NCBI RefSeq assembly: GCF_047238105.1 | Contig: NZ_JBDFMD010000001.1 | Location: 496,001 to 560,000, forward strand | Length of the DNA stretch: 64,000 nucleotides | Direction of reading: 5' to 3' | From: Paenibacillus_D sp047238105 | GTDB taxonomy: Bacteria > Bacillota > Bacilli > Paenibacillales > Paenibacillaceae | Shown: positions 16,087-25,005 of the stretch, piece by piece | Layout of the letters: every line of letters starts with the position of its first letter | How positions within the stretch are numbered: the stretch's first letter is position 1 | Translations under genes and position numbers: made by a program | Notes under the pieces: model-generated | The model's input: the letters and a program-made list of their open reading frames with translations, nothing else | Database searches by the model: none | What the model was told of the DNA's origin: nothing

Positions 16087-17052
16087 TTAGAACAACCTCG
16101 CCTCTCCCATGCGTTTGGCCAGATGATTGGCTCCGAACAGCAGGATGAAGCTGACGACGGTCTTGAACATGCCCGCGGCGACAGAGAGGGAGAAATTGCC
16201 CTGCGCGATGCCATATTTAAGCACGAAGATATCGATGACTTCCGAATAATCCACATTCAATCCGTTACCCAATAAGTATTGGGGTTCAAAGCCCGCCTCC
16301 AGCAGATACCCGATCTGCATAATCAGGAGGACGATGATGACCGGCTTAATCCCTGGCAGTGTTATATACCAGATCCTCTGCACACGGGATGCGCCATCTA
16401 TTTCAGCAGCCTCATACTGGGCTGGATCGATCATAGTCATCGCTGCCAAGTAGACGATCGTGTTCCACCCTACATCCTTCCATACCGATGCGGCGCCGAA
16501 CAGTCCCCAGAAGTATTCACCGATGCCCAAGAACAGGATCTCATTGCCTTTGTCGATGAAACCCGACCACACAAGCAGCTGGTTGATGGTCCCGTCCGGC
16601 GACAAGGTCGACTGTACCAGGCTTGCCGCTACGACCCACGAGATGAAGTGAGGCAGGTAGCTTACTGTCTGCACGACTCTTTTGTACACGATATGCCTTA
16701 CTTCATTGAGCAAGAGCGCCAGTCCGATCGCTGTGACAAAACCCAGTATTAGATTAATGAAGCTCATGGCCAGTGTGTTGCGCAGGACGCGCAAGAAGCG
16801 CTCATCCTGAAAGAGGAATTCGAAATGCTTCAGTCCGGCCCAGTTCTGATCCAAAAAGCCTTTAGCCGGCTTAAAATCCTGAAATGCGATGGTCCAGCCC
16901 CAAAGCGGCACATATTTGAAGATTAACAACCAGATTAAAAATGGAATGGACATATAGACTAGAGAGCGTTGCCGAATCAATTTGGTCCAAAACCCAGCCG
17001 GTTTTCCTGTCGTCATCTTTGATGGTGACGTCCCCACGGGGATTTTCTCCAA
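16087..17052 (-). CDS. Carbohydrate ABC transporter permease (LplB/YteP type)
   Basis: 321 residues from a TTG start with AAGGAG 9 bases upstream. Six helices; IPFLIWLLIFKYVPLWGWTI near the N-terminus is typical of the LplB/YteP group, and the EAA loop is DPAQYEAAEIDGASRVQRIW (about 213-232). First permease gene, after the solute-binding protein gene and an intergenic hairpin. Forms a heterodimer with the second permease. Confidence 0.9.
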   Translation of the reverse strand: MEKIPVGTSPSKMTTGKPAGFWTKLIRQRSLVYMSIPFLIWLLIFKYVPLWGWTIAFQDFKPAKGFLDQNWAGLKHFEFLFQDERFLRVLRNTLAMSFINLILGFVTAIGLALLLNEVRHIVYKRVVQTVSYLPHFISWVVAASLVQSTLSPDGTINQLLVWSGFIDKGNEILFLGIGEYFWGLFGAASVWKDVGWNTIVYLAAMTMIDPAQYEAAEIDGASRVQRIWYITLPGIKPVIIVLLIMQIGYLLEAGFEPQYLLGNGLNVDYSEVIDIFVLKYGIAQGNFSLSVAAGMFKTVVSFILLFGANHLAKRMGEARLF

Positions 17053-17092
17053 TGTAATCTACTCCTTCCGGCTTGATTCGTCGTAATGTATA

Positions 17093-17119
17093 GGCAGGCG
17101 GCCGTACAAACCGCCTGCC
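17093..17119 (-). repeat. Intergenic hairpin between binding-protein and permease genes
   Basis: Perfect 9-base stem GGCAGGCGG / CCGCCTGCC with a 9-base loop, between the stop of the solute-binding protein gene and the start of the first permease. No U run follows, so it is more likely an mRNA-stabilising or partial-termination element that would favour binding protein over permease. Confidence 0.55.
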
Positions 17120-17140
17120 CGTGATTGCAGATACCAGTGT

Positions 17141-18838
17141 CTAGCTGTTTTGCTCGATCAGCTTTTTAACCTCTTCGGTTGTCCATTTCTCATAAGCTTC
17201 GGTATCCAGTTTGCCGAATTCGTTTGTGAACTCTGTCCAGATGGCTTCAAATTCTGCCGGAGTCGAGAGGACAAGCCGCGGGAAGTATTTCTTGGTCAGC
17301 TCCTCGCGCTGGGTTTCCCAGATCTGTTGTGGCGAGCCTTGCTCCTTCGGAATGCCCCAAGCAGGGAACCACGGACGCTCATCCGGTGCAGAGAACATCT
17401 CCGAATACGTTTGCACCCCATATTGTTCGAGGATGTGCTTATCTCCTTCGGTCAGACTCATCTGGAATACTTCCGGCTGCTCGCCGGGACCTAATGAGTT
17501 GCCGTCAGCGAATGTGGAGCCGCCGCCATAACGTGGCCAGTTCCAGCTATAATATTTAAATCCGAACGATTCATTAAAGGCCTCATCGATCATATTGATC
17601 TGCTCTTCCGTGCGGTACATTCTGCCTTCCTCATTGCGCTCATACGTTTCCCCTTCAATCCCCCACATCACCAATGCCTGTTTCTCATCCGTCAGCAGGT
17701 GATCGAAGTATTGGATAATCCGGGCCGGGTCCTTGGCACTGACGGTAATGCCGATACCACGGTTTTTAACGAAGCCCGGTGGATCCAGATACTGGTCCTT
17801 TCCACCATCGAAGGTAACTGGAAGCGGGAAGTAGCGATAATCGTCTTTGGACGGATCTTGAATCGCCGCATCCCTCAAAGCGTTGGTCGCATTGCCGACT
17901 TGCCAGCCGTAGTCGAAGAAACCAAGCACCTTTCCGGAAGTCAACTTGGCCAAATATTGGTCATAGTTGTCAACAAAGGACGCCTTGTCGAACATGCCTT
18001 CCGCATTCAATTCATTCAACGCTTTTAGCCAGCGCTTCGTCGAATCCGTAGCAGCATATACTTTGGCTTCATGTGTATCCATATCTACGATCACGTTTCC
18101 GTCATTCGGATAGCCTTCCAGATGCATCGGCGGGTTGGAGGTGGCAAAAAACCGCCAGTCATGTGTCAGAGCGACAAAGCCGGTCAAGTCTTCATCGGCA
18201 TGCTTTGCTCTAAAGTCCCGCAGCAGATTGAAGTAGTCATCCAGCTTGCGGATTTCGGGATAACCCGCTTCTTTCAAGACACGACGCTGTACCCAAAATG
18301 CACCTTGTCCAATATTTGGGTCTGGGATAAACTCATTAACCAGATTGGAAAATGGCAGGAAGTAGATATTCCCGTCCTCAGCCGTCATCTGATTGAAGTA
18401 CGGCCCATACACCCGCTGGATGTTAGGACCATGCTCCTCGATCAGATCATTCAAAGGAATGAATGCCCCGGCGTCCAAAATCTTGTCGATAGCCGCATCC
18501 GGGATCAGTACGTCCGGATAATCATTGGCAGCGATCATCGTACCAATCTTGGTATTAATATCGCCCACGAGATGTTCAAGCCGGAAATTGACACCGGTCT
18601 CATCTTCAAGGATCTTGCCGATTGTCGTTTCGTTCGTATTGATGTCTTTAGCCGCCCCCGCTGCATTAAAAATTGTGAAGGTAGCTTTCTCCAACGGCTT
18701 CTCACTATTATCTGGAGCATCTGTTCCGGAAGCCGGCGGATTACTGCTGCCGCTGTTCGTGTTGCCATCATTGCCGTTGCTGCATGCCGTTGCCACCATC
18801 ATCGCAGCCAGAGACAGAATCAGCCACTTTTTGTTCAT
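17141..18838 (-). CDS. Extracellular sugar-binding lipoprotein (LplA/YtcQ-like)
   Basis: 565 residues. Lipoprotein signal MNKKWLILSLAAMMVATACS with the lipobox Cys near residue 19, followed by an Asn/Ser/Gly-rich linker. The mature part resembles long CUT1 binding proteins (LplA, YtcQ), with internal PLNDLIEEHGPNIQRV and ITVSAKDPARIIQYFDHLL. It captures a sugar at the membrane and delivers it to the two permeases downstream. The second Met of MAKPMNKK was chosen because the GGGG of the ribosome binding site abuts the first. A cre-like operator overlaps its promoter. Encoded downstream of the sensor kinase and response regulator that probably control it. Confidence 0.88.
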   Translation of the reverse strand: MNKKWLILSLAAMMVATACSNGNDGNTNSGSSNPPASGTDAPDNSEKPLEKATFTIFNAAGAAKDINTNETTIGKILEDETGVNFRLEHLVGDINTKIGTMIAANDYPDVLIPDAAIDKILDAGAFIPLNDLIEEHGPNIQRVYGPYFNQMTAEDGNIYFLPFSNLVNEFIPDPNIGQGAFWVQRRVLKEAGYPEIRKLDDYFNLLRDFRAKHADEDLTGFVALTHDWRFFATSNPPMHLEGYPNDGNVIVDMDTHEAKVYAATDSTKRWLKALNELNAEGMFDKASFVDNYDQYLAKLTSGKVLGFFDYGWQVGNATNALRDAAIQDPSKDDYRYFPLPVTFDGGKDQYLDPPGFVKNRGIGITVSAKDPARIIQYFDHLLTDEKQALVMWGIEGETYERNEEGRMYRTEEQINMIDEAFNESFGFKYYSWNWPRYGGGSTFADGNSLGPGEQPEVFQMSLTEGDKHILEQYGVQTYSEMFSAPDERPWFPAWGIPKEQGSPQQIWETQREELTKKYFPRLVLSTPAEFEAIWTEFTNEFGKLDTEAYEKWTTEEVKKLIEQNS

Positions 18839-18873
18839 TGGTTTTGCCATCCCCTTTCGATCTCTTGTATTGT

Positions 18874-18892
18874 TGTAAGCACTTTCAGTATA
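18874..18892 (-). promoter_or_regulatory. cre-like operator overlapping the -10 of the binding-protein gene
   Basis: On the minus strand TATACT (18887-18892) runs directly into TGAAAGTGCTTACA (18874-18887), which matches the cre consensus TGWNANCGNTNWCA at all but one position. CcpA or another LacI-family repressor bound here would block transcription. No good -35 is visible; transcription may need the YesN-like regulator. Confidence 0.55.
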
Positions 18893-18954
18893 GTTTGAAA
18901 TCCATTTTCAGGGCACCCAACAAACTATATGCCTTACTTAAAAAAACAAATATG

Positions 18955-20706
18955 TTATTCCATATCAGGCGGTGTATCCGGCAGATGCAGATGAATTTCC
19001 GTTCCTTTGCCGGGGGCGCTCTTAATTTGAAAGGTGGCGTTGCTCCCGTAATGCATGCGAAGACGATAGTACAGATTTTTGAGTCCGACGTTGTCGCCGA
19101 TCTCCTCGTGTTCATTTAGAGAACGCATCAGCCCTCTAAGCCGCTCCTCCTCCATACCGACGCCGTTGTCTTTGACTAGGCATAACAATAATCCATCCCT
19201 GCGCCGGATCGTGACGGAGATTCGCCCTGCCTCTTTCATCGGTTCAATGCCGTGAATGCTTGCATTTTCCACCAACGTTTGCAGCATCATTTTCGGCACC
19301 TTGCAAGAATAGGAAGACTCTTCCACATCAAGCTCATAATGAAGCTTTTCACCAAACCGATAGACCTGAATTTCCAAAAAGGATAATACCAGATCCATTT
19401 CTTCCTTAACTGACACCAGATCCTGATTCCACTGGAGCGACTTTCGGAAGATCTTGGCCAGATTGTGAATGATACGGGCTGTCTCAGTCTCTTCTTTCAT
19501 CATGCTGCGTGTGCGGATCGTGGCTAGTACATTAAATAGAAAATGAGGATTAATCTGACTTTGCAAAGCATGCAGCTGGGCGCGGTTTCGTTTGAGCTCA
19601 AGATCCTTTTTCTGAATATCGGCCACATAGACATCATCGATCAATGTGCCGATCTGACGGGTCATACGGTTGAATTCACTCGTGAGTTGACCGATCTCGT
19701 CCCGATGATTTCCGTGAGCCACGGTCTCAAACGATCCATGCTTCACCTGCTTGACATGACGGACCAGGCGCACCAAACGGGTGCTCAGTGAACGGGTAAT
19801 CCAGATAATGACCAATGTCGTCACGATCAAGTTGGAGATCGCCAGATACAGCACGAAGGATTTGGACTTGCTCACTTCCTCCAGCACATTATCTTCAGCG
19901 ACCGCCAGTCTGATCGTCCAGTTGCCGAGATTGTTCACACCTGCCGGCTGTTCGAAGGTATAGGCTTCCGTCATCAGTAAAGAAGGATCAAAAGCGACCG
20001 GTTGGGATACCCAATCCAGGTCGCTTCGGTTCGTATATTGGATGATATCGTTCTCATCAAGCAGATAGACATCGCCGTCAATGATGGCAGAGCCAAACGC
20101 CTGCCGGATGGCATTCTGGTGAATATCGATTTTGACAATTTTGGTCCAGCGATTCGTATAATAATTCAGCTTGCGGATGACGCTGTAGTGATTTTCTTCG
20201 CCGAATGCCCCTTGCTCCAGGTTGCGCACAATAACAGAATGCCGGGATGCCTCCAGTTTTTCGAACCAATCGGCAGCTGTTACGTGCTCTGTAATAGGCA
20301 GGACATACCCGCCCCCGATAATCGTCGGATTGTCCGTATACAAACGGATTTGTTTGATGGAATTGTAGACAGGACTATATTTATTCAGGATCCAAAAGAC
20401 ATTGGTATTGTAGCTATCCACATATTCGTTGTCCGACATGTACTGACGCTCCAGTGATTCATTGAGAAAATAATCGGTGTTGAGGACATCAGATATGCCC
20501 ATCGCAATCTCAAACTGGTCGCGCAAGTTATTTGCCGCTTTTTCCGCAGTCAGCATCAAATCCTGCATCCGCTGCGCTTTTACGTTGCTGCTGATGACCT
20601 GATAAAAAATCACATTGGTTAATACGATGGGAATAAGAACGCAAAGCAAATAGATAAGGAGCATCTTGTCGCGCAGTTTAATATGATTAAGGCTTAATTT
20701 GATCAT
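18955..20706 (-). CDS. YesM-type sensor histidine kinase
   Basis: 583 residues. Membrane helix 1 (about 15-35), a roughly 250-residue extracellular sensor domain, helix 2 (about 285-305), HAMP (about 305-360), then a His_kinase domain with phospho-acceptor His in LQSQINPHFLFNVL and a short ATPase domain (LVKDNGVGMEEERL, GKGTEIHLHLPD). The NPHFLFN form is the LytS/YesM class. Start at the second Met (MIKLSLN), with AGAGG 7 bases upstream. Its gene lies 15 bases after the response regulator gene and upstream of the transporter genes, so it probably senses the imported sugar or a derivative. Confidence 0.92.
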   Translation of the reverse strand: MIKLSLNHIKLRDKMLLIYLLCVLIPIVLTNVIFYQVISSNVKAQRMQDLMLTAEKAANNLRDQFEIAMGISDVLNTDYFLNESLERQYMSDNEYVDSYNTNVFWILNKYSPVYNSIKQIRLYTDNPTIIGGGYVLPITEHVTAADWFEKLEASRHSVIVRNLEQGAFGEENHYSVIRKLNYYTNRWTKIVKIDIHQNAIRQAFGSAIIDGDVYLLDENDIIQYTNRSDLDWVSQPVAFDPSLLMTEAYTFEQPAGVNNLGNWTIRLAVAEDNVLEEVSKSKSFVLYLAISNLIVTTLVIIWITRSLSTRLVRLVRHVKQVKHGSFETVAHGNHRDEIGQLTSEFNRMTRQIGTLIDDVYVADIQKKDLELKRNRAQLHALQSQINPHFLFNVLATIRTRSMMKEETETARIIHNLAKIFRKSLQWNQDLVSVKEEMDLVLSFLEIQVYRFGEKLHYELDVEESSYSCKVPKMMLQTLVENASIHGIEPMKEAGRISVTIRRRDGLLLCLVKDNGVGMEEERLRGLMRSLNEHEEIGDNVGLKNLYYRLRMHYGSNATFQIKSAPGKGTEIHLHLPDTPPDME

Positions 20707-20721
20707 ATTCATACCTCTGCA

Positions 20722-22275
20722 TTAGGATTTCGCATGAAGCTCATTGCGGTATTCACTCGGTGTCTTGTGTACCACCTTTTCAAATTGGGTAACGAAGTAA
20801 TCTGCATTGCTGAACCCGACACGATCGGCAATTTCATACACGCGCAGTTCAGTCTGGCGCAGCAGACGTTTGGCTTCGCGCATGCGGGTATGCAGCAAAA
20901 AGTCATTAAAATATAGACCTTGGGTTTTTTTGAACAGCTGACCCAGATAGACAGGGTTCATAAAAAAATGGGAGGCAATTGATTTTAGGCTGATGGATTC
21001 ATTGTAATGCGCTTCAATATATTGTTTTATCTTTTGAATATTGCCTTTACTTCCGTTTTTGCGAAGATCACTAATCAGACGCATGCTCTCACCCATGAAT
21101 TGCTCAAAGATAACCCGAAGCCCTTCTATCGTCACAGGTGATGAAGACCATTCTCCCATTGCATGAAAGCCGGGCAAGTCGCGCACATCACCCTGCATCG
21201 TCTCGATGATCCTTGCTACACCGAATACCAACCGGGATACCGCACGGTTCACAGCCGACTCAGCAAATCGCTGCTCTTGAAATTGCAGGAAAATCTCATC
21301 CAGAGTCTGCTGCGCCGCTACTGCTTCCTGCTCCTCCATCGCTTCCATCAGGCGGCCAAATAGTCGATCCTCGATGTCACTGTATTGCAAAGGGATCGAT
21401 TGCAGCTCTTCATACAAAAAGGGCATGCTGCCCGGAACCGCGTACTTGAATGCTCTCATCTGAATAACGCTGCGGTAGGATTCATGAAGTCCGGTTATAT
21501 CCCGCACTGCCTTACCGGCATAAAGGTAGATGTGATCGCCCAATGTTTCCTTTAGCCTCGTGTGGAGAGTCACTAGATAAGTATGCCATCCTACAGATTC
21601 CACTGCTGAATCATTAATCAATAACGCATAAACTCCTGATTGTCTCTTGTGGATATAAGGCACTGCAGGATGGCAGAGCTGGCCAATGGTCTCGGCAGCC
21701 ACTTCTTCATGACATCCACTTCCTGGCCGGGTATGGCAGTTATTGAACTCCACCTCGATATAACGTGTCTCGGCTCCAGTCAGTCTCAATGTGATCTCAG
21801 CGTCCTTCGTCATGCTTGCAGGCATTCTGCCGATCATCACCTGTTCCAGGTAAAATTGATACTGCTGGCGCTCTCTCTCTGCCCGATCCTCTCGCTGCTC
21901 GGTCAAGATAAGGTTCAACTTGGACAATAGTTGTTCCATTTCGTCTTCATCGATCGGCTTCAGTATAAAGTCTTCCACACCGAATCGAACTGCTTGCTGT
22001 GCATATTTGAAATCATTATAGCCGCTGACAATGACAAAGATAGGACTTGCTTTTTTTTGATCTTTGACAGCCTGGATAAGCTCCAGCCCGTCTAACTCCG
22101 GCATCCGAATATCAGTTACGACAAGATCCGGCGAGGTTTGTTCAATGATATGAAGCGCTTCTTCCCCGTTGGCGGCCTCGGCAACGATATCGAATCCGTG
22201 TTTGTTCCAATCCGCAAATTGCTTGAGTCCTTGCCTGGCGTAGATTTCATCATCCACCAATACAACTTTAAACAT
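20722..22275 (-). CDS. YesN-type AraC-family response regulator
   Basis: 517 residues. Receiver domain with acidic pair VVLVDDEIYARQGL, phospho-acceptor Asp near 55 in DLVVTDIRMPELDG and Lys in FILKPIDEDE (about 105). A long linker of about 280 residues leads to a C-terminal AraC DNA-binding domain (about 415-515: SLKSIASHFFMNPVYLGQLFK, IADRVGFSNADYFVTQFEK). Partner of the kinase in the next gene and likely activator of the binding-protein/permease genes. GGAGGG precedes the ATG. A cre-like site follows its -10. Confidence 0.92.
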   Translation of the reverse strand: MFKVVLVDDEIYARQGLKQFADWNKHGFDIVAEAANGEEALHIIEQTSPDLVVTDIRMPELDGLELIQAVKDQKKASPIFVIVSGYNDFKYAQQAVRFGVEDFILKPIDEDEMEQLLSKLNLILTEQREDRAERERQQYQFYLEQVMIGRMPASMTKDAEITLRLTGAETRYIEVEFNNCHTRPGSGCHEEVAAETIGQLCHPAVPYIHKRQSGVYALLINDSAVESVGWHTYLVTLHTRLKETLGDHIYLYAGKAVRDITGLHESYRSVIQMRAFKYAVPGSMPFLYEELQSIPLQYSDIEDRLFGRLMEAMEEQEAVAAQQTLDEIFLQFQEQRFAESAVNRAVSRLVFGVARIIETMQGDVRDLPGFHAMGEWSSSPVTIEGLRVIFEQFMGESMRLISDLRKNGSKGNIQKIKQYIEAHYNESISLKSIASHFFMNPVYLGQLFKKTQGLYFNDFLLHTRMREAKRLLRQTELRVYEIADRVGFSNADYFVTQFEKVVHKTPSEYRNELHAKS

Positions 22276-22292
22276 GGTTGTCCCTCCTCGAA

Positions 22293-22315
22293 GGTAACCG
22301 CTTTCAATTAGTATA
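22293..22315 (-). promoter_or_regulatory. cre-like operator after the -10 of the response-regulator gene
   Basis: Minus strand: TATACT (22310-22315), three bases, then TGAAAGCGGTTACC (22293-22306), which differs from the cre consensus TGWNANCGNTNWCA only in the last base. Same -10/operator layout as at 18.88 kb. Suggests that both regulator and transporter are under catabolite control. Confidence 0.55.
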
Positions 22316-22389
22316 CCTCAATTGGCTGCCGGATGAAATTGAAGAAGTTTAGATTTTGCTTAGGTAATTATAGGTTTTGTTAGGAAGGA

Positions 22390-22430
22390 TAAAATAAAAA
22401 AAGGAACCCGGAGAACCATCCCGGATTCCT
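22390..22430 (-). terminator. Terminator of spo0A
   Basis: Minus-strand stem AGGAATCCGG / CCGGGTTCCT (one G-T pair), 9-base loop, followed by TTTTTTTATTTT. 41 bases after the spo0A stop codon; a strong intrinsic terminator. Confidence 0.85.
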
Positions 22431-22471
22431 GATCAGACGGCTTACAAATCATTTAAAAACTTCTAACTCTT

Positions 22472-23278
22472 TCAAGACACTTTATGTTCAATTCTCAGCT
22501 TGTCAGCCACCATCGCGATAAACTCGGAGTTGGTCGGTTTGGATTTGCTGATGTTGATTGTATAACCGAACAGGTGACTGATACTATCGATGTTGCCTCG
22601 CGTCCAAGCGACTTCAATCGCATGACGAATGGCTCGTTCAACGCGGGATGGGGTCGTTTTGAACTTCTCGGCGATTGCCGGGTAGAGTGTTTTAGTAATC
22701 GCTCCCAAGATCTCGATATTGTTGTATACCATTGTGATGGCTTCCCTCAGGTACTGATAACCTTTAATATGAGCGGGCACACCGATTTCATGGATGATAC
22801 TGGTAATATTGGCGTCCAAGTTTTTTCCTTTGGCCAAAGGAACCACATTGGATTTGGGAATGCTGCTGCTAAACGCAGACGTCGACGTTACAGAAGCATT
22901 GCCGACCAGCTGGCGTATTCGGTTCGCAAGAATTTCCATATCGAACGGTTTCAAAATGTAGTAAGAGGCCCCAAGCTGCACTGCTTTTTGTGTAATGTTC
23001 TCTTGACCGAAGGCGGTCAGCATAATAATCTTTGGCGTCGTCTGGAGATTCAGTTCACGGAGACGTTCGAGAACACCCAGACCATCCAGGTGAGGCATGA
23101 TAATATCAAGAATCAAGACATCCGGTACCTTATTCATCTCCTCCAATTGACGAAGGACTTCTTCGCCGTTATAAGCAATTCCCGTGACAACCATGTCTTC
23201 TTGTTCAGAAATATACTCCGATAACAGATTGGTAAATTCCCGATTATCATCCGCCAGTAGAACTTCAACTTTTTGCAA
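22472..23278 (-). CDS. spo0A: Sporulation master regulator Spo0A
   Basis: 268 residues. Receiver domain with LLADDNREF (acidic pocket Asp10/Asp11), phospho-acceptor near Asp58 in VLILDIIMPHLDG, Thr in MLTAFGQE and Lys in YILKPFD; hinge about 125-150; C-terminal DNA-binding effector with SRVERAIRHAIEVAWTRGN (recognition helix) and LFGYTINISKSKPTNSEFIA. Phosphorylated through the phosphorelay, it switches the cell to sporulation by binding TGTCGAA boxes. The start is TTG (B. subtilis uses GTG) after GGGAGGA. It follows spoIVB, the canonical order, and has its own sigma-H-like, 0A-box-containing promoter. Confidence 0.98.
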   Translation of the reverse strand: MQKVEVLLADDNREFTNLLSEYISEQEDMVVTGIAYNGEEVLRQLEEMNKVPDVLILDIIMPHLDGLGVLERLRELNLQTTPKIIMLTAFGQENITQKAVQLGASYYILKPFDMEILANRIRQLVGNASVTSTSAFSSSIPKSNVVPLAKGKNLDANITSIIHEIGVPAHIKGYQYLREAITMVYNNIEILGAITKTLYPAIAEKFKTTPSRVERAIRHAIEVAWTRGNIDSISHLFGYTINISKSKPTNSEFIAMVADKLRIEHKVS

Positions 23279-23401
23279 TGGTTGGTCCTCCCTTTAACAT
23301 CTGGTTTTGTACAAACCTATAATCTAGAACAATATTTACAGATATTGGCCTCTCAGCTACCGATAAAATCGATACTAACCAGATCTGCTTGTACTACACG
23401 A

Positions 23402-23428
23402 TTTCGACACCGGCCATCGAAATCCTTC
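23402..23428 (-). promoter_or_regulatory. Sigma-H-like promoter of spo0A
   Basis: Minus strand: GAAGGATTT (23420-23428) matches the sigma-H -35 RNAGGAWWW exactly; after 11 bases GTCGAAA (23402-23408) matches 6 of 7 of the -10 RNNGAAT. About 120 bases before the spo0A start. Corresponds to the sporulation promoter Ps of B. subtilis. Confidence 0.7.
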
Positions 23429-23530
23429 TGTCGAAAATTATTTTTCTTTATTTTTTTTTCTTAATCCTTTATAATTAATATTTTGCTGCAAAAGTCGGGA
23501 TCATTCGAAATCATTCATTGTTTTTCGACA
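23403..23530. promoter_or_regulatory. Three 0A boxes upstream of spo0A
   Basis: Perfect TGTCGAA cores at 23403-23409 (minus, on the sigma-H -10), 23429-23435 (plus, abutting the -35) and 23524-23530 (minus, about 95 bases further upstream). This allows autoregulation of spo0A by Spo0A-P, as with the three boxes at B. subtilis Ps. Confidence 0.7.
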
Positions 23531-23539
23531 ATGAGTCAA

Positions 23540-23579
23540 TAAAAATAAACTCAAGGCGGCAGCTAGCTCGCCTTGAGTT
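23540..23579 (-). terminator. Terminator at the end of spoIVB
   Basis: Minus-strand AACTCAAGGCG / CGCCTTGAGTT perfect 11-base stem followed by TATTTTTATT. The first arm is made of the last codons of spoIVB, so the hairpin overlaps the coding end and separates spoIVB from spo0A. Confidence 0.85.
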
Positions 23580-24885
23580 TGGGTGGGTTGGGACTGAGCA
23601 ATACCCCAGCATCCTGAAGCATCCATTCGATGAAGCAGCCGTACCCGGATGATGGATCATTGACGAATACATGAGTCACTGCACCGATGAGTTTGCCGTT
23701 TTGAAGAATCGGGCTGCCTGACATGCCTTGGACGATACCGCCGGTTTTCTCGATCAGCGTCTTATCCACGACTTTGATGACCATTCCTTTGGTAGCCGGA
23801 GCTGCCTGTTTAGAGACATGGGCAATCTCAATCTTAAATCGTTCTACTTTTTGACCATCCAACACGGTAAGGATCTCCGCTGGCCCTTCCTTTACTTCTT
23901 CTGCGAATGCAATCGGTACTGGTTTGGTATCATAACTGTGAGATGGCAATTCGCTCATTTGTCCGAAGATGCCGAATGCAGTATTCCGTTTCACGTTGCC
24001 GAGTATTTTGCTGTCTCTCAAGAAGTGTGCGCGTTTCTCTCCGGGTTCTCCATGCTGGCTCTTATTGATTGAAGTCACATTGGATTGGACGATCTGACCA
24101 TCTCCGACCTCGATTGGAGACTGGGTATCCATATCGGTAATAACATGGCCCAAAGCACCGTAGACACCTTGATCGGGTGCGTAAAAGGTTAACGTGCCAA
24201 CGCCAGCGGCAGAATCCCTAATATATAACCCTAACCGCCAAGCTTGGTCTTCAATATCAAATACCGGCATCAGCTGTTTGTTGATGAGTTCATTCTTGCG
24301 CTTGATGATGAGATCCAGCGGTTTACCAGCCGTTCCTGCCTTTTTTACTACTTCAGCAACTTTGGCGACTTCGTTCAGGTGGATGCCGTTAACTTTAACG
24401 ATCAGATCGCCTACGTGGATCCCCGCTGCTTCTCCGGGGGACAACTTCTGCTGTGATGCTGCAACCTGATGATGTCCGACAACCATGATGCCTGCAGATT
24501 TTACCTTAACACCAATGGTCTGACCGCCAGGGATGACTTTCAGATCCGGAACGACGTTGACCTTGACGGTTTTAAAGGGGATCTTACCGAATAATTTCAG
24601 GGTCATAAAGGTCTGCCCGCTCCCATGCGGCTCCAGTGCAAGCGGACGATTCAGATTCACTTGAACCGAACGGTCTGTTGAACCGTTCACGCGGACGACA
24701 TCAGGATCAACCGTCAATTGTGCATGCACAGGCATCGCATAATTGAGCTGTGTCAGTTGACCGGTGAATAAGCGCAGCTCATTCGGAAAAGATGCAAAAT
24801 GTTGAAAAGGGGAGGAAAGCCCGATCAGGCAAACGATGAGAGCTAATGCCAGACCGATCCATCGCTTTCGTTGACTGGAGTTCAA
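23563..24885 (-). CDS. spoIVB: SpoIVB peptidase (S55)
   Basis: About 440 residues. N-terminal membrane anchor (RKRWIGLALALIVCLIGLSS), a beta-rich region, a PDZ domain (about 150-225, LSPGEAAGIHVGDLIVKVNG) and the S55 protease domain with catalytic His in YGALGHVITDMD and Ser in IVQGMSGSPILQNGK. Secreted from the forespore, it cleaves SpoIVFA to trigger pro-sigma-K processing in the mother cell. Start uncertain: TTG at 24885 has GGGAG 10 bases upstream; GTG at 24894 abuts it; an upstream TTG at 24936 has no ribosome binding site. The canonical neighbours recN and spo0A flank it. Confidence 0.94.
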   Translation of the reverse strand: MNSSQRKRWIGLALALIVCLIGLSSPFQHFASFPNELRLFTGQLTQLNYAMPVHAQLTVDPDVVRVNGSTDRSVQVNLNRPLALEPHGSGQTFMTLKLFGKIPFKTVKVNVVPDLKVIPGGQTIGVKVKSAGIMVVGHHQVAASQQKLSPGEAAGIHVGDLIVKVNGIHLNEVAKVAEVVKKAGTAGKPLDLIIKRKNELINKQLMPVFDIEDQAWRLGLYIRDSAAGVGTLTFYAPDQGVYGALGHVITDMDTQSPIEVGDGQIVQSNVTSINKSQHGEPGEKRAHFLRDSKILGNVKRNTAFGIFGQMSELPSHSYDTKPVPIAFAEEVKEGPAEILTVLDGQKVERFKIEIAHVSKQAAPATKGMVIKVVDKTLIEKTGGIVQGMSGSPILQNGKLIGAVTHVFVNDPSSGYGCFIEWMLQDAGVLLSPNPPKLKAS

Positions 24886-25005
24886 TGGTTTCACGCTCCC
24901 TATGGTTCCATCGCATGACGGTGCGGACACCGCCAATGGCGTACCTATAAGGTAACCCCGCCAACACCCTTTTATGTCCTACAAAACATTCCCGAAATGG
25001 CTCGG

